64,000 bases of DNA from positions 5,825,501 through 5,889,500 of the forward strand of contig NZ_CP082362.1 of assembly GCF_020740535.1 (NCBI RefSeq). Direction: 5' to 3'. The position numbers and the translations under genes are program-made. The stretch is from Streptomyces profundus. Its GTDB lineage: Bacteria; Actinomycetota; Actinomycetes; Streptomycetales; Streptomycetaceae. Of this stretch, positions 51,411 to 59,537 are shown piece after piece (the stretch's first letter is position 1; every line of letters starts with the position of its first letter). The notes below the pieces were generated by a model. It did not search any database. It was not told the origin of the DNA and was given only the letters and a program-made list of their open reading frames with translations.

Positions 51411-51782
51411 TCAGTTGAGTGCGATGAGATAGCCGGTCAGGGCGGTGCAGAGGCACATCAGCCCGACGAACGCCGGCCCGAACGCCCGGTCCATGAACGC
51501 GACCACGGGCTTCTGCGGCGCCGCCCCCGGGTTCTCGTCCTCGTGCCGGCGGCGGACCACCCGCCAGTGCTTCTCCGCCCGCGCGAGAAAGAGGTCGTGG
51601 TCCGGCTTCTGGGCCGTGTGCTGGATCGCCCACACGGCAACGGGGTGCGCGTCGTTGTCGAAGAGCGGGGAGCGGGCGGCGCAGACCATGCACTCCACGG
51701 CGTAGATGCCATCCGGCGCCCCCGGCCCGTGCTCGTCCGTGAGCACCCAGTCCGCACCCTTGATGATGGGGTCACGAGTCAC
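51411..51782 (-). CDS. DUF7848-like small protein
   Basis: 123 residues from GTG 51782. YAVECMVCAARSPLFDND followed by AVWAIQHTAQKPDHDLFLARAEKHWRVV matches the DUF7848 pattern (CxxC, then WAxxHT and WRV) common in Streptomyces near XRE regulators. A C-terminal membrane segment (FVGLMCLCTALTGYLIAL) is added. Function unknown. It is upstream of the Nudix-like pair on the same strand. Confidence 0.72.
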   Translation of the reverse strand: MTRDPIIKGADWVLTDEHGPGAPDGIYAVECMVCAARSPLFDNDAHPVAVWAIQHTAQKPDHDLFLARAEKHWRVVRRRHEDENPGAAPQKPVVAFMDRAFGPAFVGLMCLCTALTGYLIALN

Positions 51783-51867
51783 GGCGTCGCCGCCTCGAAC
51801 CGGTAGGCCCGCGTGCTGTGTTCGCGGTAGGCGAGGTGCCCCGGGGCGGGGACGAACTCCGGGCAAC

Positions 51868-52059
51868 TCACGGCACGTCACCACTCTTCACGCGGTAGTT
51901 GCTCTCGCTGGCCGCGTTCCGTGCCCGAAGCCGCGCCCGCAACTCCGCGTGCGGGTCGGCCTCCGGCTCGGGCTCCGCCCCGTCCTCCACCTGGGGTTCC
52001 CCGGCGTCGGAGCTGTCGCTGGCCCGACGCGAAAGAAAACGGGCGATAGGTTGATACAT
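51868..52059 (-). CDS. Small conserved hypothetical protein
   Basis: 63 residues from ATG 52059, with GGAG 9 bases upstream: MYQPIARFLSRR, then an acidic proline/alanine-rich part and ARLRARNAASESNYRVKSGDVP. Proteins of this size and start occur next to XRE modules in Streptomyces. It is divergent from the XRE gene and may be transcribed with the DUF7848 gene. Confidence 0.6.
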   Translation of the reverse strand: MYQPIARFLSRRASDSSDAGEPQVEDGAEPEPEADPHAELRARLRARNAASESNYRVKSGDVP

Positions 52060-52092
52060 GCTGTCATCTCCAGATCTGTAGGTGATCGCACT

Positions 52093-52107
52093 CTCGAACT
52101 GTTCGAG
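52093..52107. promoter_or_regulatory. Perfect 15-bp palindrome in the XRE divergent region
   Basis: CTCGAAC-T-GTTCGAG has perfect 7-bp arms, 33 bp from the small-gene start. A likely binding site for the adjacent XRE regulator or for the small gene's control. Confidence 0.5.
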
Positions 52108-52163
52108 CAGTTGCAGGAGATTTCCGGGTTCTGGTCCCGTAAGCACTGCGCCACAGTGTGTAC

Positions 52164-52195
52164 TTGGGGAACCCGGGTGCTCATTGGTACCCCAA
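52164..52195. promoter_or_regulatory. Near-perfect inverted repeat upstream of the XRE regulator
   Basis: TTGGGGAACC (52164-52173) and GGTACCCCAA (52186-52195) match in 9 of 10 pairs around a 12-base centre, 72 bp before the XRE start. Candidate autoregulatory operator. Confidence 0.5.
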
Positions 52196-52267
52196 ACCTG
52201 GCCGCTGACAGGCCGTTTGAAGCCCTCCAGGTGTTGTCCCCCACGTCTGACAGCGAGTAAGGCCGAG

Positions 52268-53089
52268 ATGACAGAACAGATCGACGAAGAGCCGACAAGC
52301 GCGCGGGATGTGCTGAGCTACATGCTCAAGAGCCTGCGCGAGAAGGCGGGCAAGTCCCTCAGCCAGCTCGCGGAGGACACCGGCTACGAACGCAGCTACC
52401 TGAACCGCCTGGAGAACGGCGACCGTCTCTCCAAACGGACGGTGATGGAAGACCTCGACGGCTACTACGAGACGGACACCCTGCTACGGCAGCTGTGGAA
52501 GCTGGCCAAGGACGAGGTGATCGTGGACCGCTACCGGCTGTTTATGCAGTACGAAGCCACGGCCACCATCATGCATCGGTACTCGGAGGTAATCCCTGGG
52601 CTGCTCCAGACCGAGGGGTACGCGCGGGTGCTCTTCTCCTCGGCTCCCGGACGCTGGACGCAGGATGAGTTGGAGTCCCAGATCAGCGCTCGCATCGGCC
52701 GTCAGTACCTGCTGCACCGGACCCCGGCCCCCAGCGCCCGCTTCATCATCAACGAGTCGGTACTCATGCGGCCCACTGTCGATCCCGAGGTCTGGCGCGA
52801 GCAGTTGAGTCACCTGATCAAGTCCGCAGATCTGCCCTCGATCGTTCTTCAGGTGCTGCCCTTCAGCGCCGGGGTGCATCCGCTGATGGGTGGATCGCTG
52901 GCGCTGCTCTGGCAGCAAGATGGCAGTTCCGTTGCCTGGATGGAGGGCAACAACTCTGGGACCCTGTATGAGGATTCCGAGGAGGTCACGAAGTTCCGGC
53001 TGTCCTACGATCGGCTTCGTGATCTGGCGCTGACGCCCTCAGCCTCGGTGAACTTCATCAGCAAGATCCTGGAGGACAGCAAGCCATGA
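52268..53089 (+). CDS. XRE-family regulator with DUF5753 (Scr1-like)
   Basis: 273 residues. The XRE helix-turn-helix lies at residues 15-75 (MLKSLREKAGKSLSQLAEDTGYERSYLNRLENGDRL), and a DUF5753 C-terminal region follows (YSEVIPGLLQTEGYARVLF, IGRQYLLHRTPAPSARFIINESVL, SADLPSIVLQVLPFSAGVHPLMGGSL). It is coupled by an ATGA overlap to a DUF397 gene. Such pairs are abundant in Streptomyces, regulate development or antibiotic production (Scr1/Scr2), and have been proposed as toxin-antitoxin-like modules. Confidence 0.92.
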   Translation: MTEQIDEEPTSARDVLSYMLKSLREKAGKSLSQLAEDTGYERSYLNRLENGDRLSKRTVMEDLDGYYETDTLLRQLWKLAKDEVIVDRYRLFMQYEATATIMHRYSEVIPGLLQTEGYARVLFSSAPGRWTQDELESQISARIGRQYLLHRTPAPSARFIINESVLMRPTVDPEVWREQLSHLIKSADLPSIVLQVLPFSAGVHPLMGGSLALLWQQDGSSVAWMEGNNSGTLYEDSEEVTKFRLSYDRLRDLALTPSASVNFISKILEDSKP

Positions 53090-53280
53090 ACACCCCGGAC
53101 CTCACCGATGCTCGTTGGCGTAAGAGCAGTTACAGCGACGGGGGCGATAACAACTGCGTTGAGGTCGCCGATGGCTTCTCCGACGCGGTGTCGGTGAGGG
53201 ACAGCAAGACCAGGTCCGACGTGCTGATGGTTCCTGCCCCGAGTTGGGTGGCGTTCGTCGCGTCTCTGAAGCAGCGCTGA
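53086..53280 (+). CDS. DUF397 domain protein (Scr2-like)
   Basis: 64 residues: DARWRKSSYSDGGDNNCVEVADG and VSVRDSKTRSD and PAPSWVAFVASLKQ are the DUF397 hallmarks. Its start overlaps the XRE stop by four bases (ATGA). It is the usual partner of an XRE-DUF5753 regulator and probably binds it. Confidence 0.93.
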   Translation: MNTPDLTDARWRKSSYSDGGDNNCVEVADGFSDAVSVRDSKTRSDVLMVPAPSWVAFVASLKQR

Positions 53281-53302
53281 CGCGTTCTGGATCGGAGACC
53301 GT

Positions 53303-54334
53303 GTGACGTCTCAGAGCATGGCCGCCGCGTTGGCCCGGACGATGGGGCTGACGTACGCGGAGTTGCTGCGCACGGCCTCCGTCAAGCGGGTCGACGTGAG
53401 CAGTCTGGCGGCGTTGGCGCACGCCATTCGACTCATTGACAGTCCCGATTCGCCTCCCCCGCACCCCGAGGACCTGCCGCAGCAGCTGGCCGCGCTGAAT
53501 GAGCACCGTCACCGGACTCGGTTGGGTGCCGTCCTGCGGCAGCTTCCCGGTGTGCTGGCCGATGGGACCAACCACGCGCATGCGACCCAGTCGCCGGACG
53601 CCTGGGGGCGGGTCGCCGATACCTACAGCGTGGTGTACTGGCTGGCGGCCCGGCACCGGTGGATGCATCTGGCTGAGCTGGCCGTCATGAAGCAGCGGCT
53701 CGCCGCCGAGCGGGCCCGGCCGATCGCCGCCACGGTTGCGGCCCGTGACGAGGCCGGCGCGTTCCTCAACTCGGGCGACTTCGCCGGTGGGTTGGCCGTT
53801 GTCGACCAGGCCGTCGTCGAGGCTGAGTCGACCCTTCGGGGGCGGGATCGGGCCTATGGCCTGGGCATCCTGCACCTGCGTGGGCTCACGCTCGCCGGCC
53901 GGATCAAGGATCAGCGGACCGCGCGGCGACATGTCGACGCCGCGTGGCGCGCGGCGGCCGAGTTCCCGGCGGACATCGCGGACCACGGTATCCACTTCGG
54001 CCCGGAGAACACGGCGGTGCACGTCATCTCCACCGCTTCCGACATGGAGGAGTACCGCGACGCGCTGGAGACCGCCGACGACCTGCTGCGGGCCGGCACG
54101 TCGTTGCCCGCGACCAGGATCGGGCCGCTGCACATGAGTCTGAGCCGGTCGCACCTCGCGTTGGGTGACCGCGACGCGGCCCTCGCGTCGCTCGAAGACG
54201 CCTGGGATGTGGCGCCGGAAATGGCCCGGGTCCACCCGACGAGCCAGGAACTCGTCCGCGTGCTCACCTCGTTGCACCGCCGCAGCAACCCCCGCCTGAC
54301 CCGCCTGGCCAAACGCGCCGGGGTGACCTTCTGA
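53303..54334 (+). CDS. TPR-type protein related to regulator C-terminal domains
   Basis: 343 residues from GTG 53303 after GGAGA. The N-terminal 70 residues (MAAALARTMGLTYAELLRTASVKRVDVSSLAAL) may be a vestigial DNA-binding part. The remainder is helical with TPR-like repeats (AYGLGILHLRGLTLAGRIKD, EEYRDALETADDLLRAG, GPLHMSLSRSHLALGDRDAALASLEDAW), as in Streptomyces XRE-TPR regulators. It probably binds protein or peptide ligands. Its partners in the island are not known. Confidence 0.75.
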   Translation: MTSQSMAAALARTMGLTYAELLRTASVKRVDVSSLAALAHAIRLIDSPDSPPPHPEDLPQQLAALNEHRHRTRLGAVLRQLPGVLADGTNHAHATQSPDAWGRVADTYSVVYWLAARHRWMHLAELAVMKQRLAAERARPIAATVAARDEAGAFLNSGDFAGGLAVVDQAVVEAESTLRGRDRAYGLGILHLRGLTLAGRIKDQRTARRHVDAAWRAAAEFPADIADHGIHFGPENTAVHVISTASDMEEYRDALETADDLLRAGTSLPATRIGPLHMSLSRSHLALGDRDAALASLEDAWDVAPEMARVHPTSQELVRVLTSLHRRSNPRLTRLAKRAGVTF

Positions 54335-54393
54335 CGCCGCTGCCAGCCCACCAGCGAGGAGCGCGCTCCGCTCCGGAGCCTGAGCTGCTGGCG

Positions 54394-55161
54394 TTGATCA
54401 GGCCGTATACCGGAGCTGTGGACGCCGTCGTGCCGACCGAGCGTGGTTTCGGTTCGGATCTCACGGCCATCGTGGAGTGTGAGAACGGACCGTTCTTCGT
54501 CAAGGCCATGCGCAACAAGCCCGGCGGTCGGCGGGATCAGATGTTTCGGGAGAAGGCGATCAATCCCTTTGTCCGGGCTCTGGCTCCCGCCGTGCTGTGG
54601 TCCGTCGAGGACACGCGATGGGTCGTCCTGGGGTTCGAGCGTGTTGAGGGCCGGCGGTCGGACCTGTTGCCCGGGGCTTCGGATCTCCCTACCGTGGTTG
54701 AACTCATCAACCGCGTTGGGGAGTTTGCGCTTCCGGAGCCCGCTCTGGGATGGCGTGAGGAGCGGTGGGACTGGTGGGCTGACGAAGGCGCGCCCGCTTT
54801 TTTCCGTGGTGACACGCTGTTGCACGGGGATATCAACCCCAGCAACCTGCTGATCGGCGAGCGGCGGAACTGGGTCGTGGACTGGGCTTGGCCCACGAGG
54901 GGTGCGGCGTTTATCGACCCGGCGTTGTTGGTTACCCAGCTTGTCGCCGGCGGGCACTCCCCGGAGGAGGCTGAGACCTGGGCGGCCGGCTGTCCGGCCT
55001 GGAGTGGGGCGGACCCGAAGGCGATCGATGCCTGGGCCGTCGCCTATGCCCGAATGACGCGCGTGCGCGCCCTGCGGAAACCCGATGCACCGTGGCTCAA
55101 GGCCATGGCCGACGCGATCGAGAGCTGGGCCAACCACCGGGGCATCACGGACATCCTCTGA
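54394..55161 (+). CDS. APH-fold kinase-like protein
   Basis: 255 residues from a TTG at 54394; the frame is open further upstream and no good ribosome site decides the start. The catalytic loop LLHGDINPSNLLIGE and VVDWAWPTRGAAFIDPALL, with the metal Asp, are intact. An ATP-binding-lobe lysine is available in GPFFVKAMRN. It is convergent with the HAD gene. Substrate unknown; a metabolite kinase is as likely as an antibiotic-modifying enzyme. Confidence 0.8.
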   Translation: MIRPYTGAVDAVVPTERGFGSDLTAIVECENGPFFVKAMRNKPGGRRDQMFREKAINPFVRALAPAVLWSVEDTRWVVLGFERVEGRRSDLLPGASDLPTVVELINRVGEFALPEPALGWREERWDWWADEGAPAFFRGDTLLHGDINPSNLLIGERRNWVVDWAWPTRGAAFIDPALLVTQLVAGGHSPEEAETWAAGCPAWSGADPKAIDAWAVAYARMTRVRALRKPDAPWLKAMADAIESWANHRGITDIL

Positions 55162-55229
55162 GCACCCGCGCCCCGAACCCCTTTGGCCGCGGCGGCACAA
55201 GAAGCAGCCACCACCCTCCGGGCGCGTGT

Positions 55230-55760
55230 TCAGCGCGGTCGCGTCGCCGCGTGCGACGTCGCCCAGGCGCGGACCGTCCGGAGGTGTTCGGCTTGTATCC
55301 CGGTGCGGTGTTGCGGCTGGACGAGGAGGGTGGGTGGACCGCTGGCCGTGCGGGCGTCGGCCCAGGCATGGTCAGCGGGGGCGAAGTCGTCGTCGATCCA
55401 GACGAATGGGGCTCTGGCGGCGTGCTCGATGAGGTGATCACGTTTCCAGAGGTAGCCGTCGGGATGGCTGGTGGTCAGCGGCAGTTGGGGGAGGGACACA
55501 TGCGGCCACTCGGAGAGACCCAAGAGGGGGGCGATGAGGCGCGAAGCGTCCTCGCGCCAGCTGGTGCACCAGACCGGGGTCAGGCCGGTGTCGGCCACAA
55601 GGGCAGCGAGTTGGGGGCCATGGTCAGGGTCCAGCCATATCCTTACCGGCTTGTCGTACCCGCTGGGAGTGACGTGGTGGATTTCGTGGGTGGAAGGCGG
55701 GTTGCCGTGGTCGTCCGGTCCGGGGATGAGGACTCCGTCGATGTCGAGGTAGAGGATCAC
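55230..55760 (-). CDS. HAD-superfamily protein
   Basis: 176 residues from GTG 55760 after GGGAGA. The motif I start VILYLDIDGVLIPG puts the nucleophile at Asp6 and the acid at Asp8; PVWCTSWREDASRL is motif II-like, KRDHL a possible motif III lysine, and FVWIDDDFAPADHAW motif IV. It matches the group annotated as HAD domain-containing proteins in actinomycetes. Last gene of a four-gene operon that begins at 57890. Phosphatase activity is probable; substrate unknown. Confidence 0.8.
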   Translation of the reverse strand: MILYLDIDGVLIPGPDDHGNPPSTHEIHHVTPSGYDKPVRIWLDPDHGPQLAALVADTGLTPVWCTSWREDASRLIAPLLGLSEWPHVSLPQLPLTTSHPDGYLWKRDHLIEHAARAPFVWIDDDFAPADHAWADARTASGPPTLLVQPQHRTGIQAEHLRTVRAWATSHAATRPR

Positions 55761-55785
55761 GCTGGTTCTCCCTGGTGCCCGCTGG

Positions 55786-56274
55786 TCAGCGTCGTGTGAG
55801 GACAGTGAGGTAGTCGTGGTGGTCGTCGGCGCGAAGGACGATGAGGAGTTGTCCACCGGGCCGCAGCGCGTTGGCGGTGGCGGCCAGGAGCGGGCGGGGA
55901 GCGACGAAGGAGAACGCTCCGAAGATCGAGAGACAGACGTCGGCGGAGCCCGTCGGTAGCCTGCGCAGCTGATCTGAGGCGTCCCCGTGGCGGAAGCGCA
56001 GGCGGGGGAGGTGGCCATAGAGGGTGCGGGCTCGGTGGACCTTGAAGGGGTCGCGGTCGATGCCGATGCAATGGGCGCCGCGGGTGGTGAGGTGGGCGAG
56101 GTTGTGGCCGCTGCCGCAGCCGAGTTCGACCACCAGGGCACCGGTCAGGTCGCCGAGAAGCGAGGCGTCGGGGCCGACGCCGGGCCGCCTGGTGAGCTCC
56201 AGACGGCTGGGCGGGATCAGACGTTCAGCAGCTCGGCGGCGTCCAGGACGTGGCGGGTGATGACGGTCGTCCAC
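55786..56274 (-). CDS. Class I SAM-dependent methyltransferase
   Basis: Core motifs are LVVELGCGSGHNLAHLTTRGA (motif I), CIGIDRDP and HRARTLYGHLPRLRFRHGDASDQL (motif II), SADVCLSIFGAFSFVAP and ALRPGGQLLIVL. The start is uncertain: the core has no ATG, GTG or TTG directly before it, so either the GTG at 56274 (which overlaps the upstream gene and follows AGGACAG) or a CTG inside the gap is used. About 162 residues if 56274. Small-molecule methyltransferase, substrate unknown. Confidence 0.75.
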   Translation of the reverse strand: MDDRHHPPRPGRRRAAERLIPPSRLELTRRPGVGPDASLLGDLTGALVVELGCGSGHNLAHLTTRGAHCIGIDRDPFKVHRARTLYGHLPRLRFRHGDASDQLRRLPTGSADVCLSIFGAFSFVAPRPLLAATANALRPGGQLLIVLRADDHHDYLTVLTRR

Positions 56275-57110
56275 CTGTCCTCGGCTCCTTCGGCCCAGCC
56301 CAGACCGATCTGCTGGGTGAACCACTCGGCCACCCAGACACGGTGCCACCCCAGGGCCCAGGAGGCGACGTCAAGGCCACCCCGCTCGGCCAGGACTTCG
56401 GCGGCGAGGCCGCCGGCCCGCACATAGGAGCTGATGAGGGTGTGGGTGCGGTCGGTGTCGGGGGCGCTGGTGGTGCCGTGCCAGGAGGCCAGGTCCAGCA
56501 GGCCGGGGCCGGTGAAGGCGCGCGCCAGGTCCAGCACGCGCAGGCCCGAAGCATTCACGTGGAGGGAAGTGGGGTGGAACTCGGAGTGCACCAGCCCGAA
56601 CGGTGGCAGTTCGGCACCCTTGGCGCGGACGTCGGCGGCACGGGTCAGAGCGGTCGCGGCGGAGTGGGCGTCGTCGGTGGCGCCGTAGCGGGCCAGGCGG
56701 CGGGCGATCTTCTGCGGGAGGGCGGAGAGTTCGGCCTCACCGAGGCGAGGCAGCCCCTGGGCGGCGACGCGGTGGATCTGGACGGCCGCGGTGGCGCCGT
56801 CGAGGTCGTCGGCCTCGCGAACCGGTTCGCCGAGGTCTTCGATCAGCATCCCCAACAGGCGCTCGGTGTGGCGGGCGGCGTGAACGGCTGGGACGGGGAG
56901 CCCGGCCGCTGCCGCGATTCCGAGAGCGTGGTCTTCGCGGTCGAAGGGCGCTTCGGCGTACTTGAACACCACGGACGTGGCGCGGGGGAACGTCAGGCGT
57001 TCCACGCCGGAGCGGGCCCAGACCCGGATCGGCTGGCGAACCGGATTGTTCGGCAGGCCCGCGTCTGCCAGGAGGCCGGGCAGCAGGGCGGTCACATCCG
57101 TGGTGTCCAT
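56217..57110 (-). CDS. APH-like protein with an altered catalytic loop
   Basis: 297 residues. Overall APH fold with the N-lobe lysine region SVVFKYAE and the final WALGWHRVWVAEWFTQQ helices, but the catalytic loop that normally reads HGDxxxxN is here LVHSEFHPTSLHV, with Glu where the base Asp should be and no Asn. DLARAF replaces the metal-binding DFD/DWD. It may be a pseudokinase or a divergent enzyme. Second gene of the operon, 21 bases after 57132-57890. Confidence 0.78.
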   Translation of the reverse strand: MDTTDVTALLPGLLADAGLPNNPVRQPIRVWARSGVERLTFPRATSVVFKYAEAPFDREDHALGIAAAAGLPVPAVHAARHTERLLGMLIEDLGEPVREADDLDGATAAVQIHRVAAQGLPRLGEAELSALPQKIARRLARYGATDDAHSAATALTRAADVRAKGAELPPFGLVHSEFHPTSLHVNASGLRVLDLARAFTGPGLLDLASWHGTTSAPDTDRTHTLISSYVRAGGLAAEVLAERGGLDVASWALGWHRVWVAEWFTQQIGLGWAEGAEDRWTTVITRHVLDAAELLNV

Positions 57111-57131
57111 AGGAGAACTCCGTTTCGGCGG

Positions 57132-57890
57132 TCAGCTGTTGGTCGGGATGCCGCTGACGCGGCAGGCGTACACGGCCGTCAGCCACTCGTCGCGGAAGGC
57201 TCGCAGGTCAGTGCGGAAGGTCTCGACGGAGGCGCCGTAGGGCAGGCAGGCGCCTCCGGACTGGTCGGGAACGGACTGGCAGCCGTGCACGAGCCGGCCG
57301 CCGAGGGCCGCGTGTGCCTTGATGGACTCCACCCGGCGCGACTCGTTGAACCACGTGCTGTGGTACACCTCGTCGATCATGCCGCCGGTCGTCTCGTCCA
57401 GGTCGAAGACAACCGAAGTGGCGGCGGGGAAGAACCAGCACGGGCCGATGTTGGAGATGGTGCCGTCCGGTTCGACCTTGTTCAGCGCCATGAGCGTCGC
57501 GGCCTCACGCAGCATCCGCAGCTCGTCGCGGCCGATCTGCGCCAGGCCGCTGACCGGGAGCAACTCGTCGCGGAACAGGTAGGAGTACACCTGCCAAGCG
57601 ATGGTGAGTACCTCGGCGGCATCGGTGGTGGATCGACCGTTGCTCCGGATGAACTCCAGAGCGGTCTGCTCCAGGGCGGCTTCGGCCGTCTCCGCCACGT
57701 TCAGGAGCTGATCGCGGACCAGGTGCCATTCGCAGATCAGCCAGGAGGCGGAGTCGAAGCGGAAGAAGTACTCGGCCGGATCGATGGCCAGGGCAGGTCC
57801 GTCCACGGTGACACCGGGCAGACGGGACCAGCGCGGGTCGAACGCCTCGGGCAGCTCGACGCTGATGGTGGGTGGGGCGGTAGCGGTCAT
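57132..57890 (-). CDS. Unrecognised protein, first gene of the kinase-methyltransferase-HAD operon
   Basis: 252 residues from ATG 57890, with an excellent AAGGAGG 8 bases upstream. The start has PPTISVELPEAF; the body is rich in aromatic residues (FFRFDSASWLICEWHLVRDQLL, GPCWFFPAATSVVFDLDE, YHSTWFNESRR), with five cysteines (WLICEW, GPCWFF, VHGCQS, GGACLPYG, YACRVSG). No signal peptide, membrane span or known motif is seen. It is alpha/beta-like and probably cytoplasmic. I do not recognise a family, which with its position makes it the most interesting unknown in the window. Confidence 0.78.
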   Translation of the reverse strand: MTATAPPTISVELPEAFDPRWSRLPGVTVDGPALAIDPAEYFFRFDSASWLICEWHLVRDQLLNVAETAEAALEQTALEFIRSNGRSTTDAAEVLTIAWQVYSYLFRDELLPVSGLAQIGRDELRMLREAATLMALNKVEPDGTISNIGPCWFFPAATSVVFDLDETTGGMIDEVYHSTWFNESRRVESIKAHAALGGRLVHGCQSVPDQSGGACLPYGASVETFRTDLRAFRDEWLTAVYACRVSGIPTNS

Positions 57891-58093
57891 ATGTGCGACC
57901 TCCTTGAACTCCTGGATGAGTGAACAATCCGCCGCAGACGCGGTGGCGGCTTCTCGGGCAGGGCGGAGCCACAGCGGTGGACATGCGCCGGAGGGCGGTG
58001 GGGACACCGGGTGGCATGGACGGGCACGCGTGGCCCCGTGACATGGGGTGCTCGGACCGGATGAAGCCGGACGGGGCGTCCGGTTCGTCAACA

Positions 58094-58123
58094 ACCGTAG
58101 AGAGGATGGCCGACAGCACTCAA
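58094..58123 (-). promoter_or_regulatory. Promoter for the 57890-55230 operon
   Basis: On the minus strand TTGAGT (complement of 58118-58123) and TACGGT (complement of 58094-58099) are 18 bases apart. They lie 204 bases before the start of the first gene, giving a long leader that includes a CCGGACG/CGTCCGG stem near 58060-58080. Confidence 0.5.
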
Positions 58124-58149
58124 CGAAGTTGCGGATGATTGCGGATCGT

Positions 58150-58998
58150 TCACCCCAGTGAGTCACGCGCCGAGTTGATGAGGGCTCGTGCGTCGTCGCC
58201 ATGGACGGCCATGCGCGCCAGCTCTCCGAACGCGTTGAAGTAGTCGGCCAGTTCCCGAGGCCGGGTGACGTTGATCTCGGCCGTCAGCGTTTCGACCACG
58301 GCTCGGCCTCGGTCGTAGAGGGTGAAGGCTTCGAGCGGCCAGACAGAGCGTCGGGCCGTCATGGGAATGACCCCGAGCGAGACAGAAGCGAGCGGGATGA
58401 CCGCGAGCAGGTACGAGAGTTGATCAGCCATGGTCTTCTCGCACCCAACCCGCGAGTGCAACACCCACTCCTCGATGAGGATCACAAAGCGGTGGTTTAC
58501 CTCACGAAGTAATCTCCCGCGGGCCAGGCGTGCGGCCACTGCCTCGCTGACGTCGTCGGGCGTGCCCTGGAAGCTCGTGATCGCGCTCATCAGCGCGGTG
58601 GCGTAGGCCGGTGTCTGAAGAAAGCCGGGGACCACGTTGGAGACGTAGGAGCGGCAGACTTCCGTCTGCTGGTGGAGCCCGTAGAAGTCCTCCTGGGTCT
58701 TCCGCATCCCGGTCCTGTGGAGCCGGCGCCAGTCCAGATACATGGAGTCCACAGTCCTGGCGGTGGCGATCAGGTCGACGGCGTGATCTTCCGCGTCGCA
58801 CGCCGTGCACCAAGCCCGGATATCCGCGTCACTGGGGGTGATCCTGGCCTTCTGGATGCGTGTGGTCTTCGCTGGGTGCCAACCACACCTGGCCGACAGT
58901 TCGCGGCCGGTGAGGCCGGCATCCTGGCGAAGGTGCGCCAGGCGTGCGGCAAGGGCCTCACGGGCCGCTTGGGCGCTGGAGAACGTTGACGCGGCCAT
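58150..58998 (-). CDS. XRE-family regulator with DUF5753
   Basis: 282 residues from ATG 58998, five bases after the DUF6879 stop. The HTH is LAHLRQDAGLTGRELSARCGWHPAKTTRIQKARI, and the DUF5753 region includes YVSNVVPGFLQTPAYATALM, RLLREVNHRFVILIEEWVLHSRVG, LASVSLGVIPMTARRSVWPLEAF and DRGRAVVETLTAEINV. It is reinitiated after DUF6879 and so is the last gene of a small-ORF/DUF6879/XRE module. Probably a regulator of its own module and perhaps the neighbouring operon. Confidence 0.9.
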   Translation of the reverse strand: MAASTFSSAQAAREALAARLAHLRQDAGLTGRELSARCGWHPAKTTRIQKARITPSDADIRAWCTACDAEDHAVDLIATARTVDSMYLDWRRLHRTGMRKTQEDFYGLHQQTEVCRSYVSNVVPGFLQTPAYATALMSAITSFQGTPDDVSEAVAARLARGRLLREVNHRFVILIEEWVLHSRVGCEKTMADQLSYLLAVIPLASVSLGVIPMTARRSVWPLEAFTLYDRGRAVVETLTAEINVTRPRELADYFNAFGELARMAVHGDDARALINSARDSLG

Positions 58999-59003
58999 GC
59001 AGA

Positions 59004-59537
59004 TCAGGAAATCGCGTACTTCTCGTGGGGGACGGCCCGACTCCACACCGTCTCAAACGCGGAGGAGCACAGCGCTACGACATCGGCGGCGTGGCTCATC
59101 TCGGGTTCGACGGCCTCACCCTCGCCGGAGAAGTGGTTGAAGCGCACCACCCGCTCGTCAATGAGCCAGAAGTCCGCGGCGGGCAACGGGATACCGATGG
59201 CTCGCCGGCGTGCCAGCCACCGCACGCTCTCCCCGGCTTCGATATTCAGGGGGGTGAGCGCGTGTTCGTAACGGACGTAGCTGGTGACAGGTTCGGAAAC
59301 GATGCGTGCCCGACGCACGACCACCCCGCGAGCCGTAGTACTGGCCACCAGGTTCATCCAACTGGCGAGGGCCTTCTGGCCATCGGCAGGAGTCCATCTC
59401 CCCGACTCCCACAACCTTCGCTCCTGTGCCTCCTCCTTGACGGCGTACGTATCGCGCATTTCCAGGTGCAGGGCCGAACGTTCAGCGGAGGACAGCAGCT
59501 CATCGAAGCTGGGGACGGTCGATGGCTTCTGCGTCAT
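59004..59537 (-). CDS. DUF6879 family protein
   Basis: 177 residues from ATG 59537, with AGGAAGG 7 bases upstream. SFDELLSSAERSALHLEMRDTYAV, RRARIVSEPVTSYVRYEHALTPLNIEAGESVRWLARR and FWLIDERVVRFNHFSGEGE are the family landmarks. DUF6879 proteins accompany XRE-DUF5753 regulators in Streptomyces as DUF397-like partners, probably binding them. No catalytic residues are evident. Confidence 0.9.
   Translation of the reverse strand: MTQKPSTVPSFDELLSSAERSALHLEMRDTYAVKEEAQERRLWESGRWTPADGQKALASWMNLVASTTARGVVVRRARIVSEPVTSYVRYEHALTPLNIEAGESVRWLARRRAIGIPLPAADFWLIDERVVRFNHFSGEGEAVEPEMSHAADVVALCSSAFETVWSRAVPHEKYAIS

Noticed and set aside
57891..58119. Possible leader-peptide frame before the unknown-operon genes
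   Set aside because: A frame beginning MLSAILSTVVDE runs into the first gene in another register but has no ribosome site. I cannot support a leader peptide.
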